This document shows positions 25,459 through 34,202 of a stretch of 34,675 nt of DNA, in pieces (position 1 is the first letter of the stretch; each line of letters begins with the position of its first letter). The stretch is from an uncultured Eubacteriales bacterium (GTDB lineage: Bacteria > Bacillota > Clostridia > Oscillospirales > Acutalibacteraceae). A program made the position numbers and the translations under genes. The stretch covers positions 1-34,675 of the forward strand of contig CAKSSJ010000024.1 in NCBI GenBank assembly GCA_934488615.1. The letters run 5' to 3'. Below the pieces are notes generated by a model, which was not told the origin of the DNA, did not search any database, and was given only the letters and a program-made list of their open reading frames with translations.

Positions 25459-26352
25459 TCAATAAACCAATTTTTTCTCAACATAAAGCGTTTCATCGGC
25501 AAGGCTGATCCTGCCAAGTCCGAGAAACTTCTTTTCGGGTGAATAAACGCGGCAGAAGCCGTCGGTTTTTTCGCCCTTAATTCTCTTGAGGTCAAGCTCT
25601 CCGCCGTTTCCGAATCTGACAGATTGCTTTTCGCTGACGCTGACGGCAGGATAGCACCGAAGCATTTCATCGCACGGAGTAATCAGCTCATCAATTCGTC
25701 CTTCGTCTGCGAACCGCTGAACCTTTTCAAGCGTAACGGTTCTGTCAATCGAAATTCCGTTGGCTTCAATTCGCCGCAGTGCGGTTATCGTCGCGCCGCA
25801 GCCAAGCTCAGAACCGATGTCTGAGGCAAGAGAGCGGATATATGTTCCTGCACTGCACGAGACCTCAATTTCAAACTCATTGTTGATATCGGGCACGTCG
25901 AGAAGCTTTATATAGTGAATAACCACATTTCTCGCTTCTCTTTCTATTACGATGCCCTGACGGGCAAGCTTATACAATCTGACGCCGTCCTTTGAAACAG
26001 CGGAATACATCGGAGGAAGCTGACTTATAGAGCCGACATAGCGGTTAATCACTTCATTGAGCCTATCGACACTCACATTGACAGGATTCCTTTCAAGCAC
26101 ATTTCCCGTAATATCAAGCGTATCCGTAACCGTGCCGAGCAAAATTTTAGCGCGGTATGCCTTATCGTGCGTGGGCAGGTATTGAGAAAACCTCGTTGCG
26201 CCGCCGAGCATAATCGGAAGCACACCCGTCGCCATTGGGTCAAGGGTACCTGTGTGGCCTGTTTTCCCGATTCCGAGTATTCTTTTTATTCTGTTTGTCG
26301 CAACAAACGAGGTGATCCCCTCGGGTTTGTCCAGGAAAATAAAGCCGACCAA
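25459..26352 (-). CDS. truB: tRNA pseudouridine(55) synthase TruB
   Basis: This 297-residue protein is TruB, which makes pseudouridine 55 in the T-loop of most tRNAs. The catalytic Asp is in GHTGTLDPMATGVLP (about residues 32-46), and the flanking GFIFLDKPEGITSF and AGTYIRSLASDIG motifs are intact. The C-terminal segment (about 235-297) is a PUA-like domain. It starts with TTG at 26352, supported by GGAGGG 7 bases ahead; no ATG lies nearby in frame. The usual partner ribF does not follow; an EamA transporter does. Confidence 0.95.
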   Translation of the reverse strand: MVGFIFLDKPEGITSFVATNRIKRILGIGKTGHTGTLDPMATGVLPIMLGGATRFSQYLPTHDKAYRAKILLGTVTDTLDITGNVLERNPVNVSVDRLNEVINRYVGSISQLPPMYSAVSKDGVRLYKLARQGIVIEREARNVVIHYIKLLDVPDINNEFEIEVSCSAGTYIRSLASDIGSELGCGATITALRRIEANGISIDRTVTLEKVQRFADEGRIDELITPCDEMLRCYPAVSVSEKQSVRFGNGGELDLKRIKGEKTDGFCRVYSPEKKFLGLGRISLADETLYVEKKLVY

Positions 26353-26654
26353 TTTCTTCCCTCCGTGGTGGTATAATACCGTTAATATACAACGTCAAAT
26401 TATACAATATGAACGCAAAAATGTCAAACAAAACTCTGTTCAGAAAAGCCTAAATCAGAGATTTATTGTCGCTTTTTGTGCAAATAAAATATTCTTATTA
26501 ACATTCACACCAAAGTAATTGTAAAAACAACCAAATTTACTCCATGTAATTTGTAACAATCTTCAAAAATCATGAAAACCGTACATTTTTTGTTGACAAT
26601 AATTCACTAATGGGATATTATATAAATGTATCTTAAGTCCTGTGAGGTGTGCGT
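26353..26654. other. AT-rich intergenic region between truB and the sigma factor
   Basis: This 302-base divergent gap is markedly AT-rich and contains no convincing gene. It holds the truB ribosome site (26359-26364), a possible truB promoter (minus strand TTGACG 26393-26398, 17 bases, TATACC 26370-26375; its start point would fall within the ribosome site, so it is doubtful) and the strong plus-strand promoter at 26593-26621. I see nothing else. Confidence 0.5.
26593..26621 (+). promoter_or_regulatory. Near-consensus sigma-A promoter of the sigma factor gene
   Basis: TTGACA (26593-26598), a 17-base spacer and TATTAT (26616-26621) give the best promoter in the window, about 33 bases before the ATG at 26655. 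Confidence 0.85.
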
Positions 26655-27212
26655 ATGAGCCGAATTCCGATAAATTCGGATATAGTTTATGCGGCACGTT
26701 ACGGCGATAAAGCAGCAATGAATGAACTGATTTCATCTCTTGCTCCGACTGTTGAAAGCATTGCTTCGGGCTATGTCGGACGTTGTCCGATGACCCGCAG
26801 TGACTTGATTCAGGAGGGAATGATAGGTCTTCTCGGTTCTGTCTACGGGTACGACCCTGATGAGGGCGTGAGGTTTGAAACCTATGCAACGGTTTGTATT
26901 TCCAATCGCATCAAAAGCGCCGTGCGCAATCAGCTGCGGAGCAAGCATATACCGCTCAACGGCTATGTTGATATTGACGAGGTCGATATCAGCGACGATA
27001 TGTACGATCCGCAAACGATTGTCGATATGCAGGAACGTTTTAACGATCTCAGCGAGAGCATTGAGAAACAGCTGACGGGTCTTGAAAAAGACGTGCTGAG
27101 GCTCCATATCGGAGGTCATAATTACAGTTCTATTGCCGAAATGCTTTCGATAAGCGTCAAAAGTGTTGACAATGCTTTGCAAAGGGCAAGAAAAAAGCTC
27201 AAGGAAAAATGA
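26655..27212 (+). CDS. SigH-like RNA polymerase sigma factor
   Basis: The product is 185 residues from the ATG at 26655, with GTGAGGTG ending 5 bases ahead. Region 2 has RSDLIQEGMIGLLGSVYGYDPDEGVRFETYATVCISNRI, which binds core polymerase and the -10 element. Region 4 has LTGLEKDVLRLHIGGHNYSSIAEMLSISVKSVDNALQRARKKLK, a helix-turn-helix. The combination SKHIPLNGYVD and KSVDNALQRARKKL closely resembles B. subtilis SigH (Spo0H), a transition-state and sporulation sigma factor. The first 20 residues are shorter than in SigH. No anti-sigma gene is adjacent. It may share a transcript with the zinc-ribbon gene downstream. Confidence 0.88.
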   Translation: MSRIPINSDIVYAARYGDKAAMNELISSLAPTVESIASGYVGRCPMTRSDLIQEGMIGLLGSVYGYDPDEGVRFETYATVCISNRIKSAVRNQLRSKHIPLNGYVDIDEVDISDDMYDPQTIVDMQERFNDLSESIEKQLTGLEKDVLRLHIGGHNYSSIAEMLSISVKSVDNALQRARKKLKEK

Positions 27213-27293
27213 TACCCTATATGCCTGCGCTGTACATAACGTTTTAGGACGTGCGCAGAGCGTAAATAAAATTATTTAGCGAGGTTGAAAATC

Positions 27294-27572
27294 ATGTACG
27301 AAGACAAGACGTTGGTATGTAAGGATTGCGGTCAGGAGTTTACTTTCACCGCCGGCGAGCAGGAGTTCTACGCTGAAAAAGGCTTTGTAAACGAGCCCCA
27401 GCGCTGCAAGGCTTGCCGTGACGCAAGAAAGAACGCTGCCAGAGGCGAGCGCGAAATGTTCGAGGCAACATGCGCAAACTGCGGCGGAGTTGCTAAGGTT
27501 CCTTTCCGTCCGAGAGAAGACCGTCCTGTATATTGCAGCGAGTGCTTTGCAAAGATGAAGGAAGAGGCATAA
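27294..27572 (+). CDS. Zinc-ribbon protein with two CxxC pairs of motifs
   Basis: The product is 92 residues from the ATG at 27294 (GAGG 9 bases ahead; an in-frame TTG at 27285 is less likely). It has two zinc-binding units. The first (about 9-45) has CKDCGQEFTF and CKACRDARK and fits the probable zinc-ribbon family often annotated zf-trcl. The second (about 58-88) has CANCGGVAKVPFRP and CSECFAKMK. A basic stretch joins them. Such small proteins are widespread in Firmicutes and may bind nucleic acid or ribosomes, but no function is established. It lies 81 bases after the sigma factor and before a strong terminator. Confidence 0.8.
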   Translation: MYEDKTLVCKDCGQEFTFTAGEQEFYAEKGFVNEPQRCKACRDARKNAARGEREMFEATCANCGGVAKVPFRPREDRPVYCSECFAKMKEEA

Positions 27573-27592
27573 AGTCTAACTGAAAATCTGAA

Positions 27593-27640
27593 GAGCTGTA
27601 TCATAGTCCGTTGCTCGGGCAATGATACAGTTCTTTTTTT
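27593..27640 (+). terminator. Terminator after the zinc-ribbon gene
   Basis: GAGCTGTATCAT (27593-27604) pairs with ATGATACAGTTC (27622-27633, one G-T wobble) and is followed by seven T residues. The loop itself can form a small TTGC/GCAA hairpin. Confidence 0.85.
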
Positions 27641-27653
27641 GATATGCCGATAC

Positions 27654-28946
27654 TCAATCGTTATTTTCGGAAAAGCCCTTCAGAAAATCGTCAACATCAA
27701 AATCACCGTCATCAGTTGCTTCTTCAACAGGCTCCTGCTTTTTCGGCGGATTATAATGATGCTTCGGCTTTCCGAAGCCCTTGAGGAAATCATCAATCTC
27801 CTCATCGGACAGCTCACCGTTATGAGATTTTTCTGCTTTTCTTGACGCGTCAACAGCCTCACTGACAATCGTTTTGAACTGACTCGGGCTGATCTCCTCC
27901 GTGTTCTTTATTATGTCGCCCGTGTAGACAGGCTCAGGCGGCTTCCTGCTCTCGGAATGTCTGTGATGCGATTCCTCGCGCGATTCATGCTGTATTCTGT
28001 GATGCGGCTCGGAGTAACGATGCTCGTCGGTTTTGGAAGTCTCCTTTATTTCGGCTTGGTCCGAAGTCTCGCTATTCTGCCGGTTATTGAACAATCCGTT
28101 TGTAAAATATGATTTATAAAGGCAGTAAATGCAAACCATCGCGAAAGAAAGCCCCTGCACTCCAAGCATGTGAAGCATAAACATCCATTTAATGCTCGGA
28201 TCAATTATGTGAACACAGTTTGCAAGGAATATATAAAAGAAGTTATCAACGATCGGCAGATATGTTGAACCGCCGACTTTTGCCAGCATTCCCCATTTGA
28301 TACCTGTCATGATCTCGTGAACAATATAAAAAACAATTACGAATCCCGCCATTCTGACTATCTCGTATCCGTAATAGTCCTGAGTGAAGTTTCTTATAAG
28401 CTTCAGCATCATAAATGAGGTATACAAAAGCGCCTGAAAAACATTTGCACTCCAAAACGACATCTGCTTTTTAAATTTATGCAAAAGGAATCCGCGGAAA
28501 AACATTTCCTTGAAGCAGGAGGCAAACAGCGCCGTAAAGAAATAAATCAGTGTGCAGATACCGAGTGAGAAAAATTTTCCTCCGACATCATAGCTCATGT
28601 TCGGCGGATAAAATTCGCTAACAATTGCCAAAGGTGAATAAAACTTAAAAAATATTATTTCAACAACCGAAACGCAGACGAACGGAACTATGGAAAAAAC
28701 CGAGCCGAGAAGCAGTGCCTTTTTTATCGGCTTTTTTCCCTTGACGATTCCGTAAGTGTTTATATGCTCCTTTTTGAAAAATATGAGCATGAAAATAATA
28801 ACGAAGCTCAGAAAACGCGAATAAAAATTATCGCCGAGAATCGTAAGATCGGACTTGATAAAGAAAACGTCAATGCCAAATAAAACAAGCATCACCAAAA
28901 ACATGGACAATGCCTCGGGTATCGCTTTTCCCTTTGGATCGCTCAT
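27654..28946 (-). CDS. CPBP-like integral membrane protein with degenerate active site and repeated acidic tail
   Basis: The product is 430 residues from the ATG at 28946 (AGGGG 7-8 bases ahead; the GTG at 28961 is less likely). Residues about 10-275 contain around eight hydrophobic helices. The segment FKEMFFRGFLLHKF (145-158) matches the EExxxR motif of CPBP/Abi membrane proteases (RCE1/CAAX-type) except that the first Glu is Lys146. The expected FxxxH motif reads FQALLY and has no His. It is therefore probably a non-proteolytic member. Residues 280-430 are a hydrophilic, His/Glu-rich cytoplasmic tail. The motif DDFLKGF appears twice, at 385-391 and 419-425, the second almost at the C-terminus; such repeats often serve as a docking peptide. 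The partner is unknown. Confidence 0.65.
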   Translation of the reverse strand: MSDPKGKAIPEALSMFLVMLVLFGIDVFFIKSDLTILGDNFYSRFLSFVIIFMLIFFKKEHINTYGIVKGKKPIKKALLLGSVFSIVPFVCVSVVEIIFFKFYSPLAIVSEFYPPNMSYDVGGKFFSLGICTLIYFFTALFASCFKEMFFRGFLLHKFKKQMSFWSANVFQALLYTSFMMLKLIRNFTQDYYGYEIVRMAGFVIVFYIVHEIMTGIKWGMLAKVGGSTYLPIVDNFFYIFLANCVHIIDPSIKWMFMLHMLGVQGLSFAMVCIYCLYKSYFTNGLFNNRQNSETSDQAEIKETSKTDEHRYSEPHHRIQHESREESHHRHSESRKPPEPVYTGDIIKNTEEISPSQFKTIVSEAVDASRKAEKSHNGELSDEEIDDFLKGFGKPKHHYNPPKKQEPVEEATDDGDFDVDDFLKGFSENND

Positions 28947-28977
28947 TCTTTCACCCCTCACTCAGAATTTTTAAATT

Positions 28978-29006
28978 ATTATAACACGAAGCGGACTATT
29001 TGGCAA
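28978..29006 (-). promoter_or_regulatory. Sigma-A promoter of the CPBP-like gene
   Basis: On the minus strand, TTGCCA (29001-29006), 17 bases, TATAAT (28978-28983). The -35 box lies inside the last codons of the FkbM gene. Confidence 0.7.
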
Positions 29007-30063
29007 TATTGCAGTAAAAATTTGATTCCCACGCGGGGACATACGGACTGTGTGCAAAGTGTATACGGTAATCGGGGCAAAGCTCATGAATTTTCAGCGG
29101 CAAACGGAACATATCGCTGTTGCGGTGATATGCGCAGACATAGAGCCTCGGGCGATATCGTCTTATCGTTCCCCTTGCACCGTCAAGCGCCTTTTCCTCA
29201 CTGCCCTCAATATCCATTTTCAGCAAGGTGATCTCTCTTCCGTTCAGAATATTATCGACGCTGTCTGCCTGAATTTCAATTTTTCCCGTGGCAGAAAGCT
29301 TTGAGTTCCTCCCCTTTTTCTTTTCAAAAAAGAGGGTTTCCTTTTTGTCCCATGCAGCAAGATTGAACCGCTCGATTTTTGAAAGCGCAGACGTTTTATC
29401 GCAGAGCTTTTTGTAATTTTTTGCGTCGGCCTCAACGGCATATATTTTCCGATAAGAGCTGTCGGTTGCAGAGAGAAATTCTCTCACAGTATCTCCGTCA
29501 TATGCGCCGAGATCCATCAGAATTTCATCACTGCTCGGGCAAAGATATTCGGAATAAATATCCTCTTTTTTCATCTCGCACTTAAAAAGGTATTCCGTTC
29601 TTCCGCTTACCTTAAAATTGAGAATATCCATAAAGCTTTGCCGCGATTTTTCATCGCTCAGAAGCGAAAATGCTTCGTCAAATTCTCTGTCATGCTCTTC
29701 AATATACTCCCTTGAAAATGTACCGTCTCCGACAACAGGAACATCGGGAAAATAAAGCGTATGTTCTTTTGAAAGCTCCTTAACTCTTGCAAGCATTTTT
29801 TCATCATGAACGGCGAATGCCATTACGATTACAAAGTCGCTGTATTTTTCGCAGACCTCGGAATATTTCAGAACCCTTTTGCCGTGAAAAAAATGTCCTC
29901 TGACAAATTCATCGCTCGCAAAAAAATCCGCTGTCTCTATACCAAGCTTTTCAAGCCGCTGTGTAATCATATCCGCGCCGTTCCCCATGCCGTAAATCAC
30001 GATCGGCAGATCTGTTTCCTTGAGCGAATCCCAAACGTTTTTTTCGTGAATTTTTTCAATCAT
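28996..30063 (-). CDS. FkbM-family methyltransferase with N-terminal Rossmann-like domain
   Basis: The 355-residue protein has two parts. Residues 1-130 hold IVIYGMGNGADMITQRLEKLGI, a glycine-rich Rossmann-like start, and KRVLKYSEV...FVIVMAF, as in the nucleotide-binding domains fused to sugar-modifying enzymes. Residues about 180-345 are an FkbM-type SAM methyltransferase: EILMDLGAYDGDTVREF (SAM binding), KIYAVEADAKNYKKL, then LLKMDIEGSEEKALDGA and PRLYVCAYH. FkbM enzymes often methylate sugar hydroxyls of surface glycans. It is divergent from the glycosidase-like and glycosyltransferase genes, which supports a glycan role. The actual substrate is unknown. Confidence 0.85.
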   Translation of the reverse strand: MIEKIHEKNVWDSLKETDLPIVIYGMGNGADMITQRLEKLGIETADFFASDEFVRGHFFHGKRVLKYSEVCEKYSDFVIVMAFAVHDEKMLARVKELSKEHTLYFPDVPVVGDGTFSREYIEEHDREFDEAFSLLSDEKSRQSFMDILNFKVSGRTEYLFKCEMKKEDIYSEYLCPSSDEILMDLGAYDGDTVREFLSATDSSYRKIYAVEADAKNYKKLCDKTSALSKIERFNLAAWDKKETLFFEKKKGRNSKLSATGKIEIQADSVDNILNGREITLLKMDIEGSEEKALDGARGTIRRYRPRLYVCAYHRNSDMFRLPLKIHELCPDYRIHFAHSPYVPAWESNFYCNIAK

Positions 30064-30080
30064 TATTTCACCGCTTTCTA

Positions 30081-30110
30081 TTGCTTAATCGGCTTGTTTT
30101 ATGATATACT
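30081..30110 (+). promoter_or_regulatory. Promoter of the glycosidase-like gene
   Basis: TTGCTT (30081-30086), 18 bases, TATACT (30105-30110). Its -10 box overlaps that of the divergent FkbM promoter. Confidence 0.6.
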
Positions 30111-30129
30111 AAATTGATAAAATAATCAA
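30101..30129 (-). promoter_or_regulatory. Promoter of the FkbM gene
   Basis: On the minus strand, TTGATT (30124-30129), 17 bases, TATCAT (30101-30106). The -10 shares bases 30105-30106 with the opposite promoter, so polymerase can occupy only one at a time. Confidence 0.6.
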
Positions 30130-30141
30130 GGCTGTGATGAA

Positions 30142-32331
30142 GTGAATTTTATTTTTAACGACATTAAAATAGTTGTCAACGGCGAAGTCGAAAAATCCGC
30201 CGCCGCACTTTTTTCGGAAGAGATTGAAATAAGAACAGGTAAAAAGCCTACCGTTTCCGATAAAAAAATAGGCGAATGTTACGTTGAGCTCAAAATCAAC
30301 AACAAGAGCGAAAGCGAGGACTTTTCCGTTGAGCATGACGGAAGAAAAATCACAATCACGGCGCACCGTCTGCGCGGTCTTATTTACGGCTACTCCGTCT
30401 TTCTCAGAAAATGCACCGTACAAAACGGCGAGCTTATCCTCACAAAGGATATAAGCGACGATTATTCTCCATATATGCCCGTGAGAGGTCATCAGCTCAG
30501 CTATACGGACATGAACAATACCTATGAAACATGGGACGAGAAGCAGTATGAGCGTTATATACGCGACCTGATGATGTTCGGAACAAACACTGTCGAAGCC
30601 TGCCTTGGCGACGATGAAAAGCACACGGACCTGATGAAATACAGCTTTGAAGAAATCACAAAAATTAAGTCGCAGATCTGCGAAAGGCTTGACATAGATT
30701 TTTCAATCTTCTGCGCATATGCAAAAAGACTTTCCGACCGGGAAAGCAGCGATTATTTCTGCGGCTGTTGCCAAGGAATTCCGAAGTTTAATTTTTATTT
30801 TCCTCCCGGAGGAGACCCCGGCGATTTACAGGCTGAGGATTTTTTTGTCCGCTGTAAAAAAATAAAAAAAGATCTGCAAAAGGAATTTCCGAACATTCAG
30901 CTTTGGCCGTCTGCACAGGCTCCGCATCAGTATGCCGACTGGGGCGAACGCTTTATAAAAGAAATGGCAAAAATGCCCGAGGAGATTGACGGACTGATTT
31001 ACGGACCCAATCACCCGTTCACGCTTGATGAAATGCGCCGTGCGATCGACTTAAAATATCCGATCAGATACTATCCCGATATCTGCCACAACGTCCGCTG
31101 TGAAATTCCTGTTCACTTTGACCGTGACGACTGGCACTATGCCTATGCCGCAACGCTCAGCCGTGAGGCATGCAATCCGCGTCCGAGCGAATACAGGCTC
31201 GTTCACCGTCTGACAAAGCAATACGTCTGCGGCAGTGTTTCCTACTCCGAGGGAGTCAGCGATGATGTGAACAAATTCGTTTTCAGCGCGCTGGATTTTG
31301 ACCCCGATGCGGATCTCCGTGAGGTTCTTAGAGACTATGCACGTTCATTCTTTTTCGGTGAAAGCTGCGAAAAAATTGTTGATGTGATTTTCGGAATGGA
31401 GCAAAGCTGGAACGGCGATCCTGCCGAGAATTCGTCGGTTGAAAATGTTTATAATGCGCTCCTTGAAATGAAATCGGGTAAGCTCATGAAAAACTGGCGA
31501 TATGTTCTATTTCTTTTCAGGGCGAGCTGTGACAAAATCGTTCGCGACAGAAGAATTTTTGAGCTTGATTTAATTGACCGTGCCAAAACGCAGATCAGAA
31601 AAGGAAATATTAAATTTGCAAAAGAAATTCTTTCGACAGATTTTGACAAGGAATATAAGAATTTACGCGCAGAATTATTCAGCCTTGCCGAGAAGCTTTT
31701 CGAGCTCATCGGTATGCAGCTTGACGTTGAGCATTTCGGCGGAATGAACGTTGAAAGGGGCTGTGTTCTCGATACTATCGACATGCCCGTGACGGACAGA
31801 AAGTATCTTCTGAATCAAATTGCGAATCACCCGAGCAAAGATTATCTTGTTGAAATAATTGACAGAAACAAGGTCGCAAAGGACGAGTATTATTTCTCCT
31901 TTGCCGAGCATGGCTTTGAGGTCTGCGGAAAGCAGAAGGGCGAATTCTACATGAATTTCCGCGGCGACGACAATGCCGACGCAAAGCTCCCGATGTGCAT
32001 GACTAAGGTCTACGACCATTTCAATTTTGATTGCAGGGTTGCGGGTCTGACGGGCGGCGATTACGAGCTGAGGGTTACATATAAATCACGGCCAAACGAT
32101 AAAATAAATCATCATAAGGTCACGGTAAACGGCAACGTCATCCACGACGGTGCACAGTTCGGCGGCCGCCGCGACGGGGATTACGAAAAGAAATTCCTTG
32201 CCGACGGATATCAAAGCATCGTTTATGATGTGCCGAAAAAATATCTTCAGAACGGCTGTGCCGAGCTTGAAATTACAGAGCCGCTTGACGGCTTCATGAT
32301 AAGCGAATTCCGCTTTACGAAAAAGAGGTGA
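30142..32331 (+). CDS. Putative intracellular glycoside hydrolase-like protein
   Basis: The 729-residue protein has no signal peptide. The N-terminal 110 residues (AALFSEEIEIRTGKKP..., ITITAHRLRGLIYGYSVFLR) resemble the small alpha/beta domain that precedes the barrel in GH20, GH67 and GH84 enzymes. A TIM-barrel-like region follows (about 115-400): MPVRGHQLSYTDM, YIRDLMMFGTNTVEA and GLIYGPNHPFTLDEM. A helical segment (about 400-560) and a C-terminal beta-sandwich (about 600-729) complete it. No catalytic pair can be assigned with confidence. The start is a GTG with a weak ribosome site, preceded closely by a two-codon ATGAAGTGA. The stop is 4 bases before the GT2 gene, so they form an operon. 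Cys-rich stretches (YFCGCCQG) are unusual but expected in the cytoplasm. It may be a family not described biochemically. Confidence 0.5.
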   Translation: MNFIFNDIKIVVNGEVEKSAAALFSEEIEIRTGKKPTVSDKKIGECYVELKINNKSESEDFSVEHDGRKITITAHRLRGLIYGYSVFLRKCTVQNGELILTKDISDDYSPYMPVRGHQLSYTDMNNTYETWDEKQYERYIRDLMMFGTNTVEACLGDDEKHTDLMKYSFEEITKIKSQICERLDIDFSIFCAYAKRLSDRESSDYFCGCCQGIPKFNFYFPPGGDPGDLQAEDFFVRCKKIKKDLQKEFPNIQLWPSAQAPHQYADWGERFIKEMAKMPEEIDGLIYGPNHPFTLDEMRRAIDLKYPIRYYPDICHNVRCEIPVHFDRDDWHYAYAATLSREACNPRPSEYRLVHRLTKQYVCGSVSYSEGVSDDVNKFVFSALDFDPDADLREVLRDYARSFFFGESCEKIVDVIFGMEQSWNGDPAENSSVENVYNALLEMKSGKLMKNWRYVLFLFRASCDKIVRDRRIFELDLIDRAKTQIRKGNIKFAKEILSTDFDKEYKNLRAELFSLAEKLFELIGMQLDVEHFGGMNVERGCVLDTIDMPVTDRKYLLNQIANHPSKDYLVEIIDRNKVAKDEYYFSFAEHGFEVCGKQKGEFYMNFRGDDNADAKLPMCMTKVYDHFNFDCRVAGLTGGDYELRVTYKSRPNDKINHHKVTVNGNVIHDGAQFGGRRDGDYEKKFLADGYQSIVYDVPKKYLQNGCAELEITEPLDGFMISEFRFTKKR

Positions 32332-32335
32332 TCCG

Positions 32336-33337
32336 ATGCCTAAATTCAGTGTGCTGATAACGGTTTACAACAGTGAAAAATATCTTGCCGAATGTCTTGA
32401 CTCCGTAGCGAGGCAAACCTACCGCGACTTTGAAATAGTTATAGTCGATGACGGCTCAACCGATTCAAGCGGAGCAATTTGCGACCGTTATGCCGAGAAG
32501 GACGGCAGGATCAAGGTTATCCATAAAAAGAATCACGGTGTAAACCGTGCGCGCAGAACAGCCTTTGAAAACTCAACTGGAGAATACATTCTCACGGTTG
32601 ACTGCGACGATATAATCGACCCCGATCTCATCGAAACGGTAGATGAAATTATTGACAAATACAACTGCGACCTTGTCATGTTTGACCTCGCAATTTTCGA
32701 CGATAAGACAGGAGCGGTAACCGTTAAAAAAATGGCTGAGGAAAGCCGCTTTTACGATGATAAGAACAAGAAAGAGCTGTACCTTATTCTGCTGAACAGA
32801 TGCATGAATTCTCTCTGCTCAAAATGCTGCAGTCGCGAGAATTACGGCAAAGCATTTGAATATCTGCAATACAAAAAGATGTGTCACGGCGAGGACTGGT
32901 TCCAATCGGCGGTTCAGGTCTGCGGAATGAAACGAGGATACTATATTCAAAAGCCGATGTATCATTACCGAAATATCGTCACAAGTCTTTCGCACAATTA
33001 TGACACGGATTCGCTCAGAATGAATTCGGATTCAATTTTTGACGTTAAAAAAATGATTGAGGACGATGGATATTTTGACGCCGATGTTGAAGCCATGTGG
33101 AAGGCCTATGCAAGAAAGGTAGTCAACACCCTTTTGCTTGCCGTTTCGGATTCCGAGATGAGCACGAAAGAAAAAATCGGCACGCTGAAAAGCGTAGCCG
33201 ATACCGAGATTTATAAAATTGCCATTGAAAAGGATGCAGATTACGGTTCATCAAAACCGACTGTTCTGAAATTCCGTCTGTTAAAATACGAAATGTACAG
33301 ATTGCTTTTTGCGCTGATGAAAAGCAGAAGGTCATGA
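32336..33337 (+). CDS. GT2-family glycosyltransferase
   Basis: The 333-residue protein is a GT-A fold family 2 glycosyltransferase. It begins FSVLITVYNSEKYLAECLDS, followed by IVIVDDGSTDSSGAICDRYA and the metal/UDP-sugar motif VDCDDIID (DxD-like). RRTAFENSTGEYI is characteristic. The C-terminal 120 residues contain the amphipathic helices common in enzymes acting at the membrane surface. It shares a transcript with the glycosidase-like gene (ribosome site AGAGGTGAT). The sugar and acceptor are unknown. Its stop overlaps the end of the convergent MATE fragment by 6 bases. Confidence 0.92.
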   Translation: MPKFSVLITVYNSEKYLAECLDSVARQTYRDFEIVIVDDGSTDSSGAICDRYAEKDGRIKVIHKKNHGVNRARRTAFENSTGEYILTVDCDDIIDPDLIETVDEIIDKYNCDLVMFDLAIFDDKTGAVTVKKMAEESRFYDDKNKKELYLILLNRCMNSLCSKCCSRENYGKAFEYLQYKKMCHGEDWFQSAVQVCGMKRGYYIQKPMYHYRNIVTSLSHNYDTDSLRMNSDSIFDVKKMIEDDGYFDADVEAMWKAYARKVVNTLLLAVSDSEMSTKEKIGTLKSVADTEIYKIAIEKDADYGSSKPTVLKFRLLKYEMYRLLFALMKSRRS

Positions 33338-34200
33338 TTTTTGCAAGCCTTTATCCACATGGATAAGAACCGCAAGCGAGGCAACAAATGTGATGATATC
33401 CGCTATTGCCATGAACCAAAGCAGTCCGTCAAGCCCGAACCGAATCGGGAGCAGAAGCACAAGACCAACTCCGCAAACAATTTCCCTGAGCAATGAAAGC
33501 GCGGTAGATGTTCCTGCCTTGCCGAGGGATTGAAGAAAAATCGTAACGCCCTTGTTGACGCATGAGAGAATCGTTGCACAAAGGATTATGCGAATAGCCT
33601 TTATTGCAAACTGTGTGTAATAAACGCTCTCGTTTCCCGCTCCGAAAATGCCGATAAGCTGAGTCGGAAAAAGCTCAAAAATAATTGTAGCAACAAGGCC
33701 TGCGGCGGCCTCTGCAAGCATAAGCAAGCGCATAAGCTCACTCACTCTATCCTTACGACCTGCGCCGAGATTGAAGCCTACAATTGGAATACAGCCTGCG
33801 GACATACCGATTGCAATAGACATAATTATTTGGAAAAATTTAAGAACAATGCCGATGACTGCCGTCGGTATCTGGGCGTACTCGTTCTGTCCGAAAATCG
33901 GATCGAGTGCGCCGTATTTTTTGCACATGTTAAGCACCGCCGCCATTGAAAAAACGATGGAGATCTGAGCAAGAAAGCTTGAGGCACCGAGCGGAATAAC
34001 CTTAAATATTACCGATTTATCGGGAATAAAGCTTGCCTTGCAAAGTCTGACGCTTTTCATTTTAAAAAGATAAACAAGCGAGAATATAGCTGAAAAAATC
34101 TGACCGATTACGGTTGCGACTGCCGAGCCCATCATACCCCAATTAAATTTAAATATGAATATCGGATCAAGAATACAGTTGATATTTTTGACATTAACTC
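33332..34200 (-). pseudogene. 5'-truncated MATE-family efflux transporter
   Basis: About 289 codons align with the second part of a MATE (multidrug/Na+ antiporter) protein, from NINCILDPIFIFKFNWGM (the end of the N-lobe) through the six helices of the C-lobe, ending DKGLQKS. A full MATE is about 450 residues, so roughly 160 N-terminal residues are missing. Near 34200 the frame runs straight into the tRNA-tail repeat array, where MATE similarity stops and no start codon or ribosome site fits. The frame is open through the repeat, but that is a property of the repeat, not of a real N-terminus. The gene was probably cut by recombination or insertion at the array; an assembly join there is the alternative. 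Confidence 0.75.
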
Positions 34201-34202
34201 TG

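Noticed and set aside
26366..26377. Extended -10 TGGTATAAT on the plus strand upstream of the sigma factor
   Set aside because: It has no -35 partner and no gene or terminator within the next 200 bases. The better promoter is at 26593.
27225..27258. CTGCGC/GCGCAG inverted repeat between the sigma factor and zinc-ribbon genes
   Set aside because: It has a long loop, a short stem and no T-run. It is not convincing as a terminator or attenuator.
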